Assembly: GCA_019694435.1 (NCBI GenBank)
Contig: JAIBBZ010000011.1
Coordinates: 1 to 64,000 of the forward strand
Reading direction: 5' to 3'
Length of the DNA stretch: 64,000 nt
Source: Pirellulales bacterium
Lineage (GTDB): Bacteria > Planctomycetota > Planctomycetia > Pirellulales > JAEUIK01
The notes beneath the pieces are model-generated. The model did not search any database, was not told the DNA's origin, and was given only the letters and a program-made list of their open reading frames with translations. Of this stretch, positions 8,306-17,169 are shown one piece after another; the stretch's first letter is position 1; each line of letters begins with the position of its first letter. The position numbers were made by a program, and so were the translations under genes.

Positions 8306-10963
8306 ATGTCTCAAGCCAAACGCTATTTCGATGCGTTGACCGGCGTGCGCGCAGCGATGATGTACCTGGTATTCCTCTGCCACTACAACTTTGTCGACCC
8401 GCGGATTTTCGGCGAGGTGCTCTACCGTTTCTCGCGCGAGTTCCACGTCGGCGTGCCGGTCTTCTACGTGCTGAGCGGGTTCTTGATCTACTACCGCTAC
8501 GGGCATCAATTGACGCGCATGTCGTGGCGCTGGGGCCTGCAGTACCTGCAAAACCGCGCCGCGCGGATCTACCCGATCTACTTCTTCGCGTTGACCTACA
8601 CCTACCTGGTGCGCGGCCTGCCACGCTGGTTCGACCACGGCTACTTGCGCGTTGATTGGCGCGAGACGCTCGTCACCTATACGCTCACCCAGTCGTTCTT
8701 CCCCGACCTGGTGCACAAAGGCATCGCCCAGGCCTGGACGCTGACGATTGAAGAGACGTTCTACTTCCTGGCACCCGTATTATTCCTGCTGGCCCACCTG
8801 GGCATTAATTTGCTGGGCCGGGGCATGAAGCCGCTGGCCGTCCAGGCACGCTGGGCGGCAGACGTCGTCGATGGTCTCTCGATCGCCGGCGTGTGCTTCT
8901 TGGTGGGGGCTTCGGGCGTGGCGCTGGCCGAGGTCTACCGGGCGTACTTTCCGCAATACGATCCGCTGAAGCATGTCTACGGTCGCACGTTGTGCGGCAC
9001 GATCGCCTGTTTCGGCAGCGGTATGTACCTGGCGCGCGTGGTGCTGCGCTACGGGCGCGAATTGCCCTCCGGAAGGCGGCCCTATTGGACGTACCTAGGC
9101 GCGTGCGCAGCGATCGGCGTCGTGTTTATCACGTCGCAGCTCTGGGTCTTTGTCGACCCGGCAACGCTGTCCGCGGGCAAAGTTCCCCGCGGGGTCGATC
9201 ACCCCTTGGGTGCGATCCTGGTATTCTGGGTGTTCCCGGTGTTCGTGGCCAGTACGATGTGGGGCCTAATGACCGAGGAGAGCCGGCTGCGGCGAGTGCT
9301 CGGCCACCCGCTGCTGGTCCTGCTGGGGGGAAGTTCCTATGTTTTCTACCTGATCCACTTGGGGGTGGTGCACGATCAGATTCAGCAGCGCGTCACCGAG
9401 AATTACGTGCTGCGGTTCTTGTTGTTGAACCTGATCGCGGTGACCGGGTTCGTGCTGGTGGAGCGGCCGGCCAACCTGTTTCTCAAGCACCTCGGGCACC
9501 GCCGGCCCGAGGGTCAGGACAAATCGACTGACGGCGAGCAAGGGTTTTTGCACATGTCGAGTCTCGTGTTTCCTTGGCCGGTCTACCTGGTGATCGCGGG
9601 CATCGTCCTGACGATCGAAATGCTGCCGCGGTTCCTGGCCGCTGAATACTCGCCGAGCAAGGTCGACGGCTGGCTGTTTCGCGAGGACGGCGTTTACGAG
9701 TCGGCCGAGGCCGTGCTGTGTCTTTTGGGGGCCGTGGCCTTCCTTTGGATCGCCGCCCGCGTACGCAGCGGTGAAGGCGACGAGCCACCCCAGCGGAACG
9801 ACCGCATCTGGCATTATGTGTTTGGCGCCGTCTGCATTTTCATGTTCGGCGAGGAAATCAGTTGGGGGCAGCGACTGTTGGGATTCAGCACGCCCGATTG
9901 GATGAACCGTCAGAATTTTCAGGGTGAGTTCACGCTGCACAATATGAAGGTTTTTCAGCCGGGCCAGACGACCAACGTCATGCAGGCCACGTGGTTATTA
10001 GGGATGCTTTTCTACCTGGGGATCTTGCCCTGGGCGCGGTTTGCCTTTGCGCCCGTGCGCGAGCTCCTGGACCGTTGGGGAATCCCCGTGCCCAGTTGGC
10101 CCATTGCGCTAGTGACTCTGGGTTGGTTCATCATCTACGCCTCTGGAGGCTATACGAGCAGCGAAGTCCTCGAGTTGGTCATCGTCTTTCTGTTCGGCTG
10201 CGTGGCGGCCGAGTCGTTCTTCCGCTTTCGCGGCGCACTGGGTGTTCAGGAAGCGCGCATCCTGGGGGCCACGTTGGCCGTGGTTGCCGCACTGTTTCTG
10301 GTGTCGATCCCCTTGCAAGGTGGCGACTCGGACCTGCCCAGCGTGCGCAGTATGAATCTCACCCGCCAGGCGGCCGACGAGTACAAGGAGAACAACCTCG
10401 ACGACGCGCGCCAGCACTACGAAGAGGCCCTGAAAATCTGGGAAGGCAACGGTATGGCGTGTTACGGGCTGGGCCGGGTCTTGATGTTGCAAGGCGACAC
10501 AGCCAAGGCCATCGAACAGTTTGGCAGAGCCGTGCAGCTCGAGCCCGAATACCAAGAGGCCAAAGAGCAATTGGCCTTGGCCTACTGGAAAGACGGCCGC
10601 GTGGCGGATGCCATCCGCACGCTGCAGTCGATCATCGCCGAAAACGAACAGCATCTTGGCGCGACGAACTTCCTGGCATGGCTTTGGGCGACCACTCCCG
10701 ATCAGTCGCTGCGCAATGGCAAGCAGGCCGTCGAGCTGGCGCGGCGCGTGTGCAACGCCGGCAAGCAGACTCCTGCCACTTATCTCGACACTTTGGCGGC
10801 AGCGCTTGCCGAGACGGGCGATTTTGAAAGCGCAATCAGCACGGCCCGACGTGCGGTCCAGGTGGCGCTCGAAGAAGGCAACGTGGCCTTGGCTGCGAAA
10901 ATCCAAGACCGGGTCGCGTTGTACGAGATCAAGCAGCCCTATCGTGAGGTATCCGGCAAATGA
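8306..10963 (+). CDS. Acyltransferase-3 / GEEISWGQR-domain / TPR fusion protein
   Basis: Three parts can be read in 885 residues. Residues 1-400 are an integral-membrane acyltransferase 3 (O-acyltransferase) domain, with the conserved His26 in FLCHYNF, VPVFYVLSGFLIYY near 51-63 and Glu149/150 in WTLTIEETFYF. Residues 425-670 are a second membrane domain containing REDGVYES (459-466), GEEISWGQR (515-523) and NFQGEFTLHNM (537-547). Residues 685-885 are TPRs ending in a distinctive helical module. The first part should move an acyl group onto a surface carbohydrate or lipid; the second has no function known to me. ATG 8306 is chosen because RYFDALTGVRA is the usual family start; a TTG exists at 8258. 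It overlaps the next gene by 4 bases. Confidence 0.85.
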   Translation: MSQAKRYFDALTGVRAAMMYLVFLCHYNFVDPRIFGEVLYRFSREFHVGVPVFYVLSGFLIYYRYGHQLTRMSWRWGLQYLQNRAARIYPIYFFALTYTYLVRGLPRWFDHGYLRVDWRETLVTYTLTQSFFPDLVHKGIAQAWTLTIEETFYFLAPVLFLLAHLGINLLGRGMKPLAVQARWAADVVDGLSIAGVCFLVGASGVALAEVYRAYFPQYDPLKHVYGRTLCGTIACFGSGMYLARVVLRYGRELPSGRRPYWTYLGACAAIGVVFITSQLWVFVDPATLSAGKVPRGVDHPLGAILVFWVFPVFVASTMWGLMTEESRLRRVLGHPLLVLLGGSSYVFYLIHLGVVHDQIQQRVTENYVLRFLLLNLIAVTGFVLVERPANLFLKHLGHRRPEGQDKSTDGEQGFLHMSSLVFPWPVYLVIAGIVLTIEMLPRFLAAEYSPSKVDGWLFREDGVYESAEAVLCLLGAVAFLWIAARVRSGEGDEPPQRNDRIWHYVFGAVCIFMFGEEISWGQRLLGFSTPDWMNRQNFQGEFTLHNMKVFQPGQTTNVMQATWLLGMLFYLGILPWARFAFAPVRELLDRWGIPVPSWPIALVTLGWFIIYASGGYTSSEVLELVIVFLFGCVAAESFFRFRGALGVQEARILGATLAVVAALFLVSIPLQGGDSDLPSVRSMNLTRQAADEYKENNLDDARQHYEEALKIWEGNGMACYGLGRVLMLQGDTAKAIEQFGRAVQLEPEYQEAKEQLALAYWKDGRVADAIRTLQSIIAENEQHLGATNFLAWLWATTPDQSLRNGKQAVELARRVCNAGKQTPATYLDTLAAALAETGDFESAISTARRAVQVALEEGNVALAAKIQDRVALYEIKQPYREVSGK

Positions 10964-12195
10964 CCGGTGACCTGCGCGAGGTCGCTGGCGCAACGGGCCG
11001 CGCGCCGCGCGCCGCGCCGTGGCGCTCCGTCATGCTGCTGGCGGCTGGGGCACTGGTGCTGGTCGTGGTGTTGATCCAGGCGCTCGTGCCCTGGCTCCAT
11101 CGAATCGACCGTACCGACTGGGCCGCGGCCGTGGTGCGCGAAGATGGCCTGTTCGAGTCCCTCGGCGCGATGGCATGCCTCGTGGCGTCGGTTGGCTGTT
11201 TCGCCACGGCCGCTGCGCTGCGCCGGCACGTGCCTGCGGCGTCCATGTCTCGGGTTGCCGCTTGGGTGGCCTTGGGCGCGATGCTGTTGCTGATGTTCGG
11301 CGAAGAGATCAGTTGGGGACAACGCGTCCTGGGGTTCGCCACGCCCGAGTGGGCACGCAAGGGCAACATCCAACGCGAGTTCAATCTGCACAATCTGCGG
11401 TTCTTCCATCCCGCGCTGAACTTGAATTGGCTGAAACTGCTGTGGAGCCTGGCGAGCGTCGTTTACTTGGGGCTGGCGCCGCTCGCTTTCGCCCTGGTGC
11501 GCCGCCGGGCGACACCCAACGTCGGGCACGCGGTGCCCGTCGCCGGTCCGGTCATTGGCGCATGCATGGTCGCCAGCTTCATCCGCTATTGGGTCGGGAC
11601 GCAGTCGGCGATTCGTGCCAACGACAATTTCGGCGGCCACGAGATTGGCGAGGCCTTCGAGGCGACCATCGAGCTGCTCTACCTGGCCTTGGTCGTCGAA
11701 GGTTTTCTTGCCTTGCGCGAGAATGGCTGGAATCTGCCCGTCGCCCGCTGGCTGCGCGCGCTGGGAGTAGCAGTCTCTGTGGGGTTGGTGATCTGCACGA
11801 TCGGCTGGTGGCGCTCGCCGGAGCTCGATTCCGAGGCCCTGGCCGGGATCCATTACCGTCGTGGCCGCTACCTGCTCGATCAGGGACGCCTGGGTGAGGC
11901 TTGTGAGGAGTTTCGCCTGGCCTCGCAGGCAGTCCCCGACGCCGCCATCGTGTATCTCGATTGGGCCAATGCACTCGCGTTGAACCACCGCGACAGTGAA
12001 GCGGCAGCGCATTACGAAGACTACTTGCGCTACTTCCCCGACTCGCCACTGGTCTGGCAGCAACTGGGATTGGCCCGGCTGCGGCTCGGGCAGCGCGGCC
12101 CGGCCGTGGCCGCGTTTGAACAGGCGATCGCACGCGGCGGCGACTCGCCGGAGAATCGGGCCAACCTCGAACGAGCCCAGGCGCTGTTGCCTTGA
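10960..12195 (+). CDS. Membrane protein with stand-alone GEEISWGQR domain and TPRs
   Basis: The 411-residue protein repeats the middle domain of its neighbour. It has REDGLFES at 60-67, GEEISWGQR at 114-122, NIQREFNLHNL at 136-146 and six to seven hydrophobic segments. Two or three TPRs follow from about residue 295. Its ATG overlaps the stop of the previous gene (ATGA), indicating translational coupling and probably a shared complex. The invariant acidic, Gln, Arg, Asn and His residues look like an active site in or near the membrane, but I cannot name a biochemical activity. The similarity to the fusion partner suggests a domain duplication within the locus. Confidence 0.82.
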   Translation: MTGDLREVAGATGRAPRAAPWRSVMLLAAGALVLVVVLIQALVPWLHRIDRTDWAAAVVREDGLFESLGAMACLVASVGCFATAAALRRHVPAASMSRVAAWVALGAMLLLMFGEEISWGQRVLGFATPEWARKGNIQREFNLHNLRFFHPALNLNWLKLLWSLASVVYLGLAPLAFALVRRRATPNVGHAVPVAGPVIGACMVASFIRYWVGTQSAIRANDNFGGHEIGEAFEATIELLYLALVVEGFLALRENGWNLPVARWLRALGVAVSVGLVICTIGWWRSPELDSEALAGIHYRRGRYLLDQGRLGEACEEFRLASQAVPDAAIVYLDWANALALNHRDSEAAAHYEDYLRYFPDSPLVWQQLGLARLRLGQRGPAVAAFEQAIARGGDSPENRANLERAQALLP

Positions 12196-12236
12196 CGAAG
12201 CGCGCTGGCGACGCGCTTGCGCAGGGCGCCGAGCGT

Positions 12237-14912
12237 TTACTGCGGGCGTTCGTGGTACGGAAGCTGATCCCGGTAAAGCGCCAACCGCGCTTGGTAGGTT
12301 CGCACGGCTGTTTCGTCGCCGTGTTGACGGGCCAGGTCGATCGCGCGGGTCGCGGTGGCGATCGCGGTCGCGAAATCCCCCGCTTCGGCATAGGCTGCGG
12401 CCAACGTGTCGAGCATACCCGCGCTGGGATGGTCAGTCTGCCGGCACATCGACTCGGCCAGCGCGACGGCTTGCGCGCCATCGCGCTGCGGCGCCGACGG
12501 GCAAGTCGCCAGCAGCCAGGCCAGGCGGTTGAGCGCTGCGACCCAGCCTGGGCGCAACGCCAGGGCTCGCTGGTAGTGATCCAGGGCTCGATGGAAATCG
12601 CCGGTCTGGGCCAGCAGATCGCCCCAACCGAGATCCACGGCCGGATTCTCGCTCTCCAGTTGTCGGGCGCGCTCGAGCCGGCTGCGCGCCTCGTCGAAAC
12701 GCTTTGATTTCACGAGCACGCTTGACGCCAGGAGATACCCGGCGGCACGATCGTTGGCCCGGGCTGCAAGTCGCTCAAACGCGGCGAGCGCCAGCTCCGT
12801 ACGGCCCGATTGAAGGTAGACATTGCCGAGCAGTTCTTCGACCTGCACGTCGTCGGGCGCGAGTTGCTGGACCATTTGCAGCTGCTGCTCGGCCGCGGAA
12901 AAATCGCGCTCGGCGAGCGCAATCTCGGCCAACAGCTTGCGCGGCGCAGTTTCCTTCGGCCGGTCGGCCAGGATCCGCTGCAACTGCTCTCGGGCGCGCG
13001 CGTGGTCGCCGTCCTGCAACAGCAGCCGCGCCAGCTCAAACCGGGTTTCGTGGCGCGTGGGATCGAGCCGCAAGGCGAGCTCGAACATTTGCCTGGCGCG
13101 CTGGCGTTGGCCGAGGCCGGCCAGATAGCGGCCGCGAGCGTGTAACCGGTCGACCGGCCAGAGCGTCGTCACGATGCGCAGTCCGGCGTCGCTGGCCGCT
13201 GCCGGAATGTATCTCTCGTAGATGAGCAGTGGCGAACCGGGAAAGCCATCGCGAAACAGCACGCGATCGCGAGGATCGGGCAGCGGAATCTCGCCCGTCG
13301 CGTTTTGTCGAAAGCGGTTGTTGAGATACACGAAGACCGGATCGGTAGGCGCGTCGTCGAGCACGGTATCGGCCGGCCGAAACGTGGACGTGGTAAACGA
13401 GTTCACCGACACGCCCGACAACGGGCGAGCCACATATCCCAAGCGCGGCAGCGACAGGAAATGCACCAGGGGGTTGCCCGCCACGATCGGGCGGCTACTG
13501 CAATGTTCGGCCAGGTAGCGCACCGCTAACTGATTGGCGCGGTGGTCGAGCAAATATTCGCGGCTCCGCTCGAGCACCGCGCCGGTGCGCAGATCGACGG
13601 CGGCCTCCGTGGGAATGGCCGGAAAAAACCGGCCGTCGGAGTTGGCGAGATTCAGACCGATGACGACCGCCAAGGCGGCCGACCCCAGCGTTCGTGTCCA
13701 CGCTGTGCGCCCCAGCAACGTGCCGACGATCAGATATACGCAGACCAGCGGCAGGCAGAGATATCGGGGGATCGTGTAGGCCACGGCCAGGGCCACGACC
13801 ATCAGCGCGACAATCAGCCACGCGAACAAATACAGCGGCTCGTTCAGGACGAGCGCCTGCCAGAGTCCGATGAGACGCCGGCTGGCGGTGAGTTCGCGTC
13901 TGCGGCGATGCCGCCCGGCAATGACGCCAGCCGCGACCAGGGTGCCCAAGAGGGCGACGGCGGCAACCGACAGAATGTCGGGGCACCAATACGGCAGGTC
14001 CGCCATCACGGCCATGCCGCGCGTGGTGTCGTGCTCGTAGTTTTCGGCCTGGCTTGTCGCCTGGGTCGACAGATAGACGACCAACAGCACCAGGCCATCG
14101 ACCAACAACAGGCTGGTGCCCAGGGCCAGCCACAAGCGCCGCCGCCAATGCGCGGTTGCGCGTGGATAGCGCGCGGCCGTGGCCACGACGAGATAGGCGA
14201 ACCAGGCCGCGCCGACGATCGCGCCGATCATCTTGCAGGCCGCGGCGACGAGCACCAGTCCGAACGCCGTGAAATTGCGCCCTTCTAGCATCGCCCCGAT
14301 GGCCAGCAAGGCGCAGAACACCATCGGTACGTCCATTCCCAACATGTCGATCTGCGTGGCCAGCAGGGGCGTCGTCAACGCGGCGGCGGCCGAGAGGACG
14401 GCCACGAGCGCTCCCGACCGCCGACGGACGATGGCAAACATCGTCAACGCGATCCCCGCGGCGCACGCAAACGTCAGCAGGTGATAGGCGATGAACACGT
14501 CGCGGGGCGCGGGCAGCGTCTTCATCAGCGCCGCCACGACGGTCGGCAACACGCTGATGAGATAAATCGCCGAGCCCCCTTCGACGAATCGCTTTTCCTG
14601 CAGCCACAGGCGCGGGTAGTCGAAGTTCGTGTCGGCCAGAAAATTGGCCTCGAGAAACAGCCCCATCGCCGAGTCCCAATAGGGCGGCGAAGCGACGATC
14701 TCGAAGCGCCAGGCCGTGATCAGCGCGAAGACAAACAGGAACGCCACCCCTCTGCTCAGCCGGGGGTGGCGCTGAACCCAACGAACCGTCGGGCCGGCAG
14801 CCGTACCAGATTCATCGGTCGTGGGCCGCGCGGCTCGATTCGGCATCGCCGGAGAACTGGAGACAGCCATCGGCGAATTGCGGCCCGGGAGCCAGGGACA
14901 AATTCGACTCAT
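12237..14912 (-). CDS. PMT/ArnT-like (GT-C) membrane protein with C-terminal TPRs (891 aa)
   Basis: Residues about 45-560 form a membrane domain of the dolichyl-phosphate-mannose/ArnT-like (PMT_2) type. A basic N-terminus leads into a first membrane segment, then an external loop YWDSAMGLFLEANF with an acidic residue where GT-C enzymes place their catalytic Asp. Ten or more hydrophobic stretches follow. Residues about 590-880 are seven or more TPRs, ending with LNRLAWLLATCPSAPQRDG and GMLDTLAAAYAEAGDFATA. The same end module is found in the acyltransferase fusion and the multiheme protein nearby. It converges with the gene ending at 12195. A sugar transfer from a lipid carrier is inferred from fold only. 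Confidence 0.82.
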   Translation of the reverse strand: MSRICPWLPGRNSPMAVSSSPAMPNRAARPTTDESGTAAGPTVRWVQRHPRLSRGVAFLFVFALITAWRFEIVASPPYWDSAMGLFLEANFLADTNFDYPRLWLQEKRFVEGGSAIYLISVLPTVVAALMKTLPAPRDVFIAYHLLTFACAAGIALTMFAIVRRRSGALVAVLSAAAALTTPLLATQIDMLGMDVPMVFCALLAIGAMLEGRNFTAFGLVLVAAACKMIGAIVGAAWFAYLVVATAARYPRATAHWRRRLWLALGTSLLLVDGLVLLVVYLSTQATSQAENYEHDTTRGMAVMADLPYWCPDILSVAAVALLGTLVAAGVIAGRHRRRRELTASRRLIGLWQALVLNEPLYLFAWLIVALMVVALAVAYTIPRYLCLPLVCVYLIVGTLLGRTAWTRTLGSAALAVVIGLNLANSDGRFFPAIPTEAAVDLRTGAVLERSREYLLDHRANQLAVRYLAEHCSSRPIVAGNPLVHFLSLPRLGYVARPLSGVSVNSFTTSTFRPADTVLDDAPTDPVFVYLNNRFRQNATGEIPLPDPRDRVLFRDGFPGSPLLIYERYIPAAASDAGLRIVTTLWPVDRLHARGRYLAGLGQRQRARQMFELALRLDPTRHETRFELARLLLQDGDHARAREQLQRILADRPKETAPRKLLAEIALAERDFSAAEQQLQMVQQLAPDDVQVEELLGNVYLQSGRTELALAAFERLAARANDRAAGYLLASSVLVKSKRFDEARSRLERARQLESENPAVDLGWGDLLAQTGDFHRALDHYQRALALRPGWVAALNRLAWLLATCPSAPQRDGAQAVALAESMCRQTDHPSAGMLDTLAAAYAEAGDFATAIATATRAIDLARQHGDETAVRTYQARLALYRDQLPYHERPQ

Positions 14913-15173
14913 AGCGGATAAACCCTCAGTCTAGAGCGCTGCGGCTGGGGCGGACAAGCTTCATCGGCCGATCCGCGGTGGGTGCACATGCCGCGCTGCG
15001 CACGGCGACGAACGCGACGCTTGCCCGACACGAACGCCGCAGCCGCAACCGGAGGCCAGTCCAGGGGGTTGCTGGTCCGCGACCTGACCCGATGTTACAA
15101 GAGAACCTGCAGCGGCCGGTCAATCGATGGCCCTCGCGGCGCGCCGGTCGAGACAACTTTTCGCCCAGATCTT

Positions 15174-17090
15174 GTGATAGAACTCCGCCAATCATTGATC
15201 GTCGCGGCGTTGCTCGCCGTTACCTTGGGCGCTGCTCGATGGTTCGGACCCGAGGCGGTGGCGCTTGCGCCTCAGGCGGCGCCCGCGGTTCCCACGCCTG
15301 ATGTGCGGCATGCCCAGTTTGTCGGACTCGAAACTTGCGCCGAATGCCATGCGGACAAGGCAGCCGGTTTCACGACGACGGGGCACTACCTGGCCATGCG
15401 GTTGCCCGAGCCGCGGCTGCTAGAGCAGGCGCTCGCCACGGCAGGCCCGACGATGGTGACTCGCTCGGAGAAGCTCGTTTACGAATTCACGCGTCAGAGC
15501 GACCAGTTTGCCTGGACTTCGGTCGACACGGTCGATGGCCCTCTGAACAAGCGCAGCGAGCCGGTGGCGCTCGTGATGGGCTCGAACAAAATGGGACTGG
15601 CCTTTTTCTATCGTCAAGGGACGGCGCTGTTCCAGATGCCCGTGATGTACGCGGCCTGCATCGACAAATGGAGCAATCCGCCAGGCTATCTCGACACCTG
15701 GGCCCGTTGGGACCGTTCGATCGATGCCCGCTGCCTGGAATGTCACTCGACCTACTTCGAGCAGATTCGCGGCTCGCAGAACTGCTACTACCCGGAAACG
15801 GCCATCCTTTCGATCACCTGCGAAAAATGCCACGGGCCCGGCAGTGCGCACGTGGCCCATCATCGCGAGGTGCCCGACGCCGAGAGCGGCGCGCATATCG
15901 TCAACCCGGCCCGGTTGTCGCGTGCGCGGCAGCTCGACGTCTGCGCCCAGTGCCACGGCGAGGTTGGGCAATCGCTGCAGCCCGAGTTCTCGTATCTGCC
16001 GGGCGAGCCGCTCGAGCAGTACATGGCTTTTACCGGCGACGAGGAACACTCGAACAAGGTCCACACGGTCAACCAGACGGCACGGCTGGCCAAGTCGGCC
16101 TGTTTTCAGCACAGCGAAATGAATTGCGCCACGTGCCACGACCCGCATGCGGACGAGCGCGGCAACGTTGCGCTGTTTTCCGGCCGCTGCCTGGAATGTC
16201 ACCAGGTGGCGCAGTGCGGCGTCTCGGCGCGTTTGGGCGATTCGATCGCGCGCAATTGCGTCGATTGCCACATGCCGATCCAGGACGACCAGAGCCTGCC
16301 GATGTACAACCTGGTCGGCGACAAAATGCGGCTGTTGCAGTTGCGAGACCACTTTGTGGCCGTCTATCCGCGCGAGTCGCAGGCCGTCGAGGCGGCGTGG
16401 AATTCGCCCGAAATGCAGCTCGACCCGCTCGAGCGAAGTTACCGCCTGGCCCGGCAACGGATCGCCGAAGCGGGCAGCCAGCGAGCCGCCGACCTGCTGG
16501 CCGCAGGCGACCGGCCGCAGGCCGAATGGGTCTGGCGGCAGACGATCGCGATGGTGCCGCACGAGCTGCTCCCTCGCACGCGCTACGCGCAATATTTGAA
16601 CGAGCAAGGGCGTTTCGGCGACGCCGCTGCGGCGCTCGAACCGCTGGCCGAGGCGGCTGCGACCGACGCCGGGGCAGTCGAGGCTTGGGGGTGGGCATTG
16701 ACGGGCACCCAGCAGACCGCCCGGGCCGTGGCGGCCTATCGCCAGGCGGTCGAACAGGGCATGGCGACTCCGGCGACCCGTTTGCGGCTGGCCTGGCTGT
16801 TGGCGACCGATGCTGATGACGCGCTACGAAACGGTGCCGAGGCGCTGGCTCTGGTCGAACCGCTGCTCAAGGCGGACTCGAACAGTTGGGCCCTGCTCGA
16901 CACGCAGGCCGCGGCCTTGGCCGAACTCGGCCGGTTCGACGAAGCGGTCGCCGCCGCCGAAGCTGCGCGACAGATGGCCGTCGCCCAACAACGTGCCGAC
17001 CTGGTGGCCGAGAGCGAAGAACGCCTCAAGCAGTTCCGCGAGGGCAAGCCGCATCGCCGGCGAAACCTTCGCGCTGGCGATGTGAAGTAA
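15174..17090 (+). CDS. Seven-heme cytochrome c fused to TPR repeats
   Basis: From the proposed GTG start at 15174 the protein has 638 residues. A signal anchor (LIVAALLAVTLGAARWFG) is followed by seven CxxCH heme-binding motifs: CAECH (55-59), CLECH, CEKCH, CAQCH, CATCH, CLECH and CVDCH. From about residue 420 there are TPRs ending in LRLAWLLATDADDALRNG and LLDTQAAALAELGRFDEA. The motifs predict covalent heme c and an electron-transfer or reductase role in the periplasm, with no closer assignment possible. An in-frame GTG at 14982 would add a basic stretch without a usual signal peptide. No strong ribosome-binding site precedes either start. Confidence 0.85.
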   Translation: MIELRQSLIVAALLAVTLGAARWFGPEAVALAPQAAPAVPTPDVRHAQFVGLETCAECHADKAAGFTTTGHYLAMRLPEPRLLEQALATAGPTMVTRSEKLVYEFTRQSDQFAWTSVDTVDGPLNKRSEPVALVMGSNKMGLAFFYRQGTALFQMPVMYAACIDKWSNPPGYLDTWARWDRSIDARCLECHSTYFEQIRGSQNCYYPETAILSITCEKCHGPGSAHVAHHREVPDAESGAHIVNPARLSRARQLDVCAQCHGEVGQSLQPEFSYLPGEPLEQYMAFTGDEEHSNKVHTVNQTARLAKSACFQHSEMNCATCHDPHADERGNVALFSGRCLECHQVAQCGVSARLGDSIARNCVDCHMPIQDDQSLPMYNLVGDKMRLLQLRDHFVAVYPRESQAVEAAWNSPEMQLDPLERSYRLARQRIAEAGSQRAADLLAAGDRPQAEWVWRQTIAMVPHELLPRTRYAQYLNEQGRFGDAAAALEPLAEAAATDAGAVEAWGWALTGTQQTARAVAAYRQAVEQGMATPATRLRLAWLLATDADDALRNGAEALALVEPLLKADSNSWALLDTQAAALAELGRFDEAVAAAEAARQMAVAQQRADLVAESEERLKQFREGKPHRRRNLRAGDVK

Positions 17091-17169
17091 GCGCAAACCG
17101 CTTGTTCTTTGCTCAAAGGGCAGGAGCTACTGACTCGGAGGCAAGTGTGCCAATCGAATCGCCAGCCCG

